From Hymenopus coronatus (taxonomy: Eukaryota > Arthropoda > Insecta > Mantodea > Hymenopodidae): 64,000 nt of DNA. Position numbers and translations under genes: made by a program. This document shows positions 58,140-64,000 of the stretch, piece by piece. Each line of letters begins with the position of its first letter. Positions within the stretch are counted from its first letter, which is position 1. Below the pieces are notes generated by a model. The model saw only the letters and a program-made list of their open reading frames with translations, made no database searches and was not told where the DNA came from. The stretch covers positions 92,414,827 to 92,478,826 of the forward strand of contig CM060892.1 in NCBI GenBank assembly GCA_030762935.1, in the 5' to 3' direction.

Positions 58140-58320
58140 CAGTACTATCCAACATGCTTCTAGCTCTACATTCGCGGTGGTAAAGTATCGCGGGAAATAT
58201 TTTCCCGCCATTCCTCCGTACCCCTACATCTTGCCAAGATATGGGTCCACGACTCTTTCTCCTTACAAATGGGACAGATTCTCATACCATTCTCGTCAGC
58301 AGTTTTTGTGCTCCTCCGTG
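58140..58320 (-). pseudogene. Retrotransposon C-terminal zinc-knuckle fragment
   Basis: The minus-strand frame reads ENGMRICPICKEKESWTHIL then ARCRGTEEWRENI. The spacing C-x2-C-x7-H-x4-C is the knuckle found after the reverse transcriptase in R1/R2- and Jockey-type non-LTR elements (C..C...E...HIL..C). The cysteine cluster lies at about 58279-58223. Upstream reverse transcriptase was not recognised and a stop follows, so this is a short remnant. The match rests on the motif alone. Confidence 0.5.
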
Positions 58321-58439
58321 CTCCTAGGCCAATCTACTCAAGCCGAAATTAATATACTAGCACATAGTGTACACGTATAAAATACAAGTTCTATATAAGA
58401 GTTGAAAGACTGCTTAATTTTGCTAAGAGTCCTCTTTAT

Positions 58440-58612
58440 CAGGCTTAAGGTTTTTTACATGCCGTAAATCTACGACATGAACCAACAGCTTTACTTCCTT
58501 TCCGAAGGCAGCCATACTAAGGATTTTAACCGGAAAATATCCACCGTGCTGCGCCGGGTATGAACTTTAGGTGTATAAAATTAGTATGGTAACCGCTACG
58601 CCACGAATGATG
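58440..58612 (-). repeat. SINE group 2 copy
   Basis: Minus strand: A box 'cgtggcgtagcggttacc' and B box 'agttcatacccgg'. The body reads 'aaaatccttagtatggctgc', 'ggaagtaaagctgttggttc' and 'cgtagatttacggcatg'. Matches 59305-59595 in the body. Confidence 0.8.
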
Positions 58613-58744
58613 ACTAATAACGTGCAATGTTTCTATACTAAACCCAACCGAATATACGTATTATTTAAATCAAATACAGATATTTACAAAGCCTACGATA
58701 AATTAATATTACATTTGTGACTATTTCTTATTTTGTTTTATTTA

Positions 58745-58975
58745 TTTTTACCTTACTGCCCTTTGACCTGGTTCGCCAAATCGGACAATGAATGAAATTG
58801 GTGAAATGACGCTCAAATAATCTTCAGATCCATAAATTACTCGACATTTGTCTTTTCAGGATAAGAGGAGGAAACCCCGAAAAAACCTTATCCGGCTAAC
58901 TCATCATTAGAGAGATTCGAACTCGTGACCTATTGAATGTTAGGCAGACATGCTATCTACACATTACTCAGGCGG
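58745..58975 (-). repeat. SINE group 7 copy, best preserved
   Basis: Minus strand: A-box-like 'tgagtaatgtgtagatagca' and B box 'gagttcgaatctc' (about 58927-58915). Next come 'gatgagttagccggataagg' and 'tttttcggggtttcctcctc', and the tail 'ttcattcattgtccgatttg'. Confidence 0.7.
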
Positions 58976-59026
58976 GATTTTTAATTAATAATATTAATAA
59001 TTGTAATAATAATATTAATAGTAGTA

Positions 59027-59091
59027 GCAATAATAATAATAGTAATAATAATAGTAATAATGATAGTAATAATAGCAGTAACAGAACAATG

Positions 59092-59139
<48 letters not shown>
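59027..59139. repeat. (AAT)n microsatellite
   Basis: Interrupted AAT/AGT units and then a pure AAT run from about 59093 to 59137. Confidence 0.95.
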
Positions 59140-59304
59140 CAGATTTCGTTAACTATATCTCTCTGCTTCTGTTATACTTAAATTATGTTTAACTTTATTT
59201 GGATATTGTGCTGATTTACTTTTTTCAATTGGTCGAAGTCATATTCATCTATTTACAAATAATGTAAAGTCGACCGTGAACCTCCAGTAGTTTTCGGACG
59301 TCGT

Positions 59305-59595
59305 TCTCCGTGTCTGGGGATAATATGCTAGCCTCTGGTTCCCCGGGTCGCGGGTTCATACCCGCTGGAGGGCAATGGATTTTTTTGGGCGAAAAATCCT
59401 TAGCATGGCTTCTTTCGGAAGGAAGTAAAGCCGTTGGTCCCGTGTACTAGATTTACAGCTCGAAGAACAACCTCAAGCTTGATAAACGTTTCTCTGAAGA
59501 AAACTAAGCGGTCTTTTTCGTGCAATATAGAATGGGACGCTAAGAGCCGCATCAGTTAAAGACTGTACATAAATAAAACTCAATTTCAATTTAGG
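59305..59595 (+). repeat. SINE group 2 copy, longest
   Basis: B box 'gcgggttcatacccgc' at about 59351-59366. The A-box side is diverged ('gtgtctggggataatatgct'). The body reads 'gcgaaaaatccttagcatgg', 'ggaaggaagtaaagccgttg' and 'gtactagatttacag'. The segment continues to an A/T-rich tail near 59580-59600. Confidence 0.75.
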
Positions 59596-59619
59596 CTTCG
59601 GACGACGCATTTGCGATTT

Positions 59620-60060
59620 GGTTGCAGTGGAAAATAGTTACCTGCACATAGGGTTTCATCGGGATTTTTATCCCTCCCCAGTCATTCACTGTAAGCAAGC
59701 GATTAGTTTATATACAGCCTCTTCCAAAGATACGAAGTCCAAAACAAGAGTTTTGCTTATGATACATTCAAAAAATATTTTCTATATTATTGCAATAATT
59801 GTCACACGTAAGTCATACTTGGAATCGCCATTTATTTATTTTGTTCATGTTAATTATACTTTATAATAAAAACTAAGTGCTTACTACAGAACTATATATT
59901 TACTTAAGGGTCCACGTATACCAACAGCAAAACTCAGTAACATAGGGACTTCTACTTCTTCCTTCTTGTAAACATAGTATCAGCATAATAGAAATTAACT
60001 TAATATAAGATCATGTCCGAAGCCTCGCCTGCACATCTAATAAGTCTTTTAGTAGTTTGC
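59620..60060. other. Unassigned AT-rich sequence
   Basis: An 82-codon frame at 59618-59866 (+) has no recognised domain. Nothing else was found. Confidence 0.3.
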
Positions 60061-60170
60061 AGGAGGTGTGTTGTTTCCATCAGTTGCACGGTTTCTGTTG
60101 TTGCGCTAAATATTGCAACAGTTGCAATAAAGAAGTTGGTCATCTGAACCCTTGTCAGTTGGTTGAATGC
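60060..60170. repeat. Dispersed motif related to the 77-bp array
   Basis: 'ctgttgttgcgctaaatatt' then 'gcaacagttgcaata' and 'gttggtcatctgaaccc'. Reversed, this parallels the array unit's 'gttcagatgaccac', 'gcgcagcagcaggaacc' and 'gcaacgtaacacc'. Confidence 0.55.
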
Positions 60171-60249
60171 TGTGATTAGTGCCGAGATTTATACAGCTTT
60201 CTCGCTGCAAATTCTGCAATAGCATGCAATGACATCACACTGGCTGCAA

Positions 60250-61634
60250 CGTAACAGCACAGCGTTATATGAGAGTGCTCAGATGACCACTTTTGTGATA
60301 CCGAGCGCAGCAGCAGGAACCGGCAACGTAACACCACAGCGTTATATGAGAGTGTTCAGATGACCACTTTTGTGAAACCGAGCGCAGCAGCAGGAACCGG
60401 CAACGATACACCACAGCGTTATATGAGAGTGTTCAGATGACCACTTTTGTGATACCGAGCGCAGCAGCAGGAACCGGCAACGTAACACCACAGCGTTATA
60501 TGAGAGTGTTCAGATGACCACTTTTGTGAAACCGAGCGCAGCAGCAGGAACCGGCAACGATACACCACAGCGTTATATGAGAGTGTTCAGATGACTACTT
60601 TTGTGCGCAGCAGCAGGAACCGGCAACGATACACCACAGCGTTATATGAGAGTGTTCAGATGACCACTTTTGTGATACCGAGCGCAGCAGCAGGAACCGG
60701 CAACGTAACACCACAGCGTTATATGAGAGTGTTCAGATGACCACTTTTGTGAAACCGAGCGCAGCAGCAGGAACCGGCAACGATACACCACAGCGTTATA
60801 TGAGAGTGTTCAGATGACTACTTTTGTGCGCAGCAGCAGGAACCGGCAACGATACACCACAGCGTTATATGAGAGTGTTCAGATGACCACTTTTGTGATA
60901 CCGAGCGCAGCAGCAGGAACCGGCAACGTAACACCACAGCGTTATATGAGTGTGTTCAGATGACCACTTTTGTGATACCGAGCGCAGCAGCAGGAACCGG
61001 CAACGTAACACCATAGCGTTATATGAGAGTGTTCAGATGACCACTTTTGTGATACCGAGCGCAGCAGCAGGAACCGGCAACGTAACACCATAGCGTTATA
61101 TGAGAGTGTTCAGATGACCACTTTTGTGATACCGAGCGCAGCAGCAGGAACCGGCAAACGTAACACCACAGCGTTATATGAGAGTGTTCAGATGACCACT
61201 TTTGTGATACCGAGCGCAGCAGCAGGAATCGGCAACGTAACACCACAGCGTTATATGAGAGTGTTCAGATGACCACTTTTGTGATACCGAGCGCAGCAGC
61301 AGGAACCGGCAACGTAACACCATAGCGTTATATGAGAGTGTTCAGATGACCACTTTTGTGATACCGAGCGCAGCAGCAGGAACCGGCAACGTAACACCAT
61401 AGCGTTATATGAGAGTGTTCAGATGACCACTTTTGTGATACCGAGCGCAGCAGCAGGAACCGGCAACGTAACACCACAGCGTTATATGAGAGTTTTCAGA
61501 TGACCACTTTTGTGATACCGAGCGCAGCAGCAGGAATCGGCAACGTAACACCACAGCGTTATATGAGAGTGTTCAGATGACCACTTTTGTGATACCGAGC
61601 GCAGCAGCAGGAACCGGCAACAATACACCACAGA
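60250..61634 (+). repeat. 77-bp minisatellite, 18 units plus a partial
   Basis: Units start at 60250, 60327, 60404, 60481, 60558, 60627, 60704, 60781, 60850, 60927, 61004, 61081, 61159, 61236, 61313, 61390, 61467 and 61544, with a fragment from 61621. Each reads 'gtaacaccacagcgttatat', 'gagagtgttcagatgaccac' and 'ttttgtgataccgagcgcag', then 'cagcaggaaccggcaac'. Two units (60558 and 60781) share an 8-base deletion (69 bp) and a 'gactact' variant. One (61081) has an extra A. Because 77 is not a multiple of 3, the minus-strand frames with repeated FLLLRSVSQKWSSEHSHI are by-products. Confidence 0.97.
60404..60849 (+). repeat. Duplicated 223-bp higher-order block in the 77-bp array
   Basis: Units 3-5 (60404-60626) and 6-8 (60627-60849) repeat the same series of variants. 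The first is a 'cgatac' unit, the second a 'cgtaac' unit with 'gtgaaacc', and the third a 'cgatac' unit with the 8-base deletion and 'gactact'. This shows a block duplication of three units. Confidence 0.93.
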
Positions 61635-61639
61635 AGGAC

Positions 61640-61826
61640 ATAACAGATGAATGGAGGCACTCACACCGTCAACATGACAATTGCCGCGCAAGAGGATTTG
61701 AATATCATGCGATATATTTTATTAATTGAAAGTATCAATATGGGAAGCTTGGAGGGAGGTGTGCTCTGATCTGGAGGCCCGTTTTAGAAATTTGCGAAGA
61801 GAGGAAGAGAAATTCATAGCTGTGCT

Positions 61827-61830
<4 letters not shown>
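61640..61830. other. Right flank of the array
   Basis: Unassigned. The frame at 61726-62040 (+) runs through the ATT microsatellite, which explains its poly-Tyr tract. Confidence 0.4.
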
Positions 61831-61878
<48 letters not shown>

Positions 61879-61885
61879 CATCATC
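61831..61885. repeat. (ATT)n microsatellite
   Basis: About 17 ATT units followed by ATC units. Confidence 0.95.
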
Positions 61886-62329
61886 ATCATCCTCACCATC
61901 ATTATTATCGTCATTTGAATATGTATTGTATAAGCTTTCTGAAAATTGACATTTACAAGCACTATTTATCTTCAAGTAAAATTACAAGAACCTATTTTTC
62001 TTTCGTAAAATGTGGAGTAAAATATAAAATTAAGATATGACATTGAGTTTTTTAATCTGGTGCCGTTCCTACTCTCAAACCCAATTTATTGGTGTTAATT
62101 TATAAATATTTTTATTCACAATAATACATTTCTCCATTGCTTTTAGTAAAATATTCCATAGGCAGTTACTGTCAAATAATGTCATATAATATTCATTTGT
62201 ATCTTTGTATTCGTACACTGTTTCATAGCATACTAAAGCAGAGTATTATTTGATATTTCTCTACATTGGGATGATTGTGTTTGTAGCGTAATTGTTTCTT
62301 AGTTGCACATTGTGAAATGGGCTATTCGT

Positions 62330-62405
62330 AGGTTTGTCTGCTGCGTTATTGCGAGCTGTTGCAGGGAGTTGGTCGTCTGATTATTCAAGCGCAGCAGGGA
62401 ACAAA
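62330..62405. repeat. Dispersed motif related to the 77-bp array
   Basis: 'gctgcgttattgcgagctgt' then 'tgcagggagttggtcgtctg' and 'caagcgcagcaggg'. Same orientation as 60060-60170 and opposite to the array units. Confidence 0.5.
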
Positions 62406-62912
62406 TAAGGAACAAGTAATTTAGATGTATAGATTTTTCATTATTAAATTAATTTTTAAGCGCACACAAGTACAATTTGTTTTATACATTTTTAAGCAGA
62501 AATTGATTTTTTTATTATCTAGCAGAGTTTTGCTATAAAAATGTAGCGAGTATCAATGGAGAAAGAAGAAGAAGAGTTTGAAAACAAAGGACACAGATGT
62601 CAGGTATCTCACTTCTGAAATTTTCCAATATTTAATGTGTTTTATGTTTTACATATTGTCACAACTAAAGTTGGACTGAGGGTGGTAAAAGGAAGGCAGA
62701 TGGTAGAGCAATGATATCAACGCAAAGGGAATCCTGATAATATAAATATATTGACAAATAGCTAAAAGCCAATATACTTTACAATAAAATAGTAAGATAA
62801 ATTACAATAAACAAGACAAGCGTGTCAGGCGTTTCGTGTCGAGCGAGAACTAATTTAAAATACTAAAGGCAAGAATTGGTAAAATAGTTAATATACAACA
62901 AAAGGTTCTTAC
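62406..62912. other. Unassigned AT-rich sequence
   Basis: No gene or shared repeat was recognised. The minus-strand splice-donor-like site described next lies at its right edge. Confidence 0.3.
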
Positions 62913-63115
62913 CTTTTAGGTTGATTAGCTCGACGAGAAGAAAGATGTGTGTCGGTATGGTAGCCAGTGACCCGGGGTGGGGCCTCGGATGTCCCTCGGG
63001 CAGCGAGTCTGCCTCTTTCAAGTAATGAGAACCAAAAGCGCCCGGAATTCAAGATTCCAGACAATTTTATACTACACAATTGTGTCCAGGGGATTCTTGA
63101 GAATCTACGCCCAGG
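62913..63115 (-). CDS. Candidate internal exon of unknown gene
   Basis: On the minus strand 'ttattaacag|cctgggc' (acceptor AG at 63117-63116) and 'cctaaaag|gtaagaac' (donor GT at 62912-62911) bound 203 bp. One frame is open throughout, 67 codons, starting PGRRFSRIPWTQLCS and ending THLSSRRANQPK. The segment is GC-richer than its flanks. A further donor-like 'ctgaag|gtatgt' lies upstream at 63519/63518, preceded by an open stretch ITFQKLLVITFILK. I do not recognise the protein. It could equally be part of a repeat or an untranslated leader, and no start codon or stop codon can be assigned. Confidence 0.3.
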
Positions 63116-64000
63116 CTGTTAATAAATCCACCAATCAAAATACAATATTTAAAAGATAAGGCAGGGCTTCCTACATGACGTGCTTGGGATTAAAGTGCTT
63201 CCTAGCCTACGAAATGTCACGTAGGTTCCGGGAAGTGGTTGAAGGCCCGGGAAGTTAAAAAGTTGCAAAATGTGGTAAAATGTTCCATTAATCAGAGGAA
63301 GACCATCCGGTTATAATAACAAAGAAAACCATAAAGCTTCCTCTTATTCAACCCAAGAATCGGTTGTTAAGAAATACAGAAATTTATGAGAAAACGGAAT
63401 TCTAAAACACTTACAATAATGTGACTTAAAACAAACAATAAGCTAATTTAAAAATACTCGTCAATCACATACGTGACAATGTCTAGTATCTTTTCTGTTA
63501 CAGTGAAATAGTACATACCTTCAGGATGATAAAAGTAATCACCAATAGCTTTTGAAAAGTAATGCTACAAGCTAGGTCTCCATAGTCAGGCTTGCTGGCA
63601 AACTGACAATCGATTATTCCCTACTATGTGCAGTAGGCATCCCTTATTTAAAGTAAACCATAAGATTACATATTTAATCCCATACCTAACTGCTACATGA
63701 ATTGCAATTAAATATTGTCACATCCTGGCTGTGTGCACAGGATGTGGTAACATTGGAAATATATAATTCTCATATGTTGGTGACATTGCCAACTTTAGCG
63801 TCCATAAAAACCACGGTAAGCTCTTTATAAGTGTGAACTTCCGATGGCATAGAGTTAAAGACAGAGCATTGGCACTTCCTGGACGCCAAACTTGGCCTTG
63901 CGTCAAGATGGTGGCATGTATTAAGCACAAGGTAACATTATTTTTGCTATTGATTTGAAGTGTTTATTTTTGAATTAGTAGAATTAGTTAACCCATCCGC
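63116..64000. other. Unassigned region to window end
   Basis: Contains the possible upstream splice donor near 63519. A 70-codon frame at 63718-63930 (-) starts MCLIHATILTQGQVWRPGSA and has no recognised domain. It may belong to the same unknown transcription unit or to an old repeat. Confidence 0.3.

Noticed and set aside
60250..61634. CRISPR-like regular array
   Set aside because: Whole 77-bp units are repeated without unique spacers, in a eukaryotic context with no cas genes.
61019..61691. Minus-strand frames with repeated FLLLRSVSQKWSSEHSHI
   Set aside because: They are translations of the 77-bp array. The unit length is not a multiple of three and the frame changes at every unit.

Overview
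This window is nuclear DNA of a eukaryote, most likely an arthropod and probably an insect with a large, repeat-rich genome. It is AT-rich. The longest open reading frames are short and random-looking, and there is no operon structure. It holds tRNA-derived SINEs, decayed Tc1/mariner and IS630-type transposases, non-LTR retrotransposon tails and long microsatellites. The SINE bodies and transposon types remind me of hemimetabolous insects (cockroach/termite, stick insect, locust), but that is an impression and not a demonstrated identification. I see no intact protein-coding gene, rRNA, true tRNA gene or CRISPR array.

The dominant content of 0-53 kb is one repeat family, called the P-repeat here. 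A full unit is about 0.82-0.88 kb, begins and ends at a near-palindrome, and carries a (GT)n tract followed by a conserved core. I place 27 copies or fragments in both orientations. Two blocks of three head-to-tail units face each other (9.3-11.9 kb forward, 13.7-16.3 kb reverse). Copies are interrupted by SINEs (15.0 and 37.5 kb) and apparently by an unidentified insert of about 1.2 kb (40.3-41.5 kb). No copy has a long reading frame.

Other mobile elements by region are as follows. A mariner-type transposase remnant with an internal deletion lies at 1.5-1.9 kb. The RNase H end of a Jockey/I-like retrotransposon is at 2.1-2.9 kb. A Tc1-like element with both inverted repeats and TA target duplications lies at 29.0-30.3 kb. 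IS630/DUF4817-type transposase halves are at 25.9-26.8 kb (C-terminal) and 35.2-35.7 kb (N-terminal). Retrotransposon C-terminal fragments are at 35.9-36.0 kb and 58.1-58.3 kb. Two LTR-like segments with a TATA box and downstream tandem repeats lie at 44.0-44.8 kb and 46.5-47.7 kb. At least eight SINE or SINE-like groups with Pol III A/B boxes are scattered through the window.

Three places look like possible parts of host genes. The first is a CpG-rich segment at 18.84-19.20 kb that ends in a splice-donor-like site. The second is the first exon of a THAP-domain protein (ATG at 52301) downstream of an initiator-like motif. The third is an open, splice-flanked segment on the minus strand at 62.9-63.1 kb. 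From 60.25 to 61.63 kb there is a minisatellite of 18 units of 77 bp with a duplicated 223-bp higher-order block. Its core resembles single fragments nearby at 57.7, 60.1 and 62.35 kb, so it may have been amplified from a dispersed element.

I found no convincing new functional system. The most interesting items are the palindrome-bounded P-repeat, the 77-bp array with its probable local progenitors, the THAP exon and the CpG-rich promoter candidate. All coordinates of decayed elements are estimates by eye.
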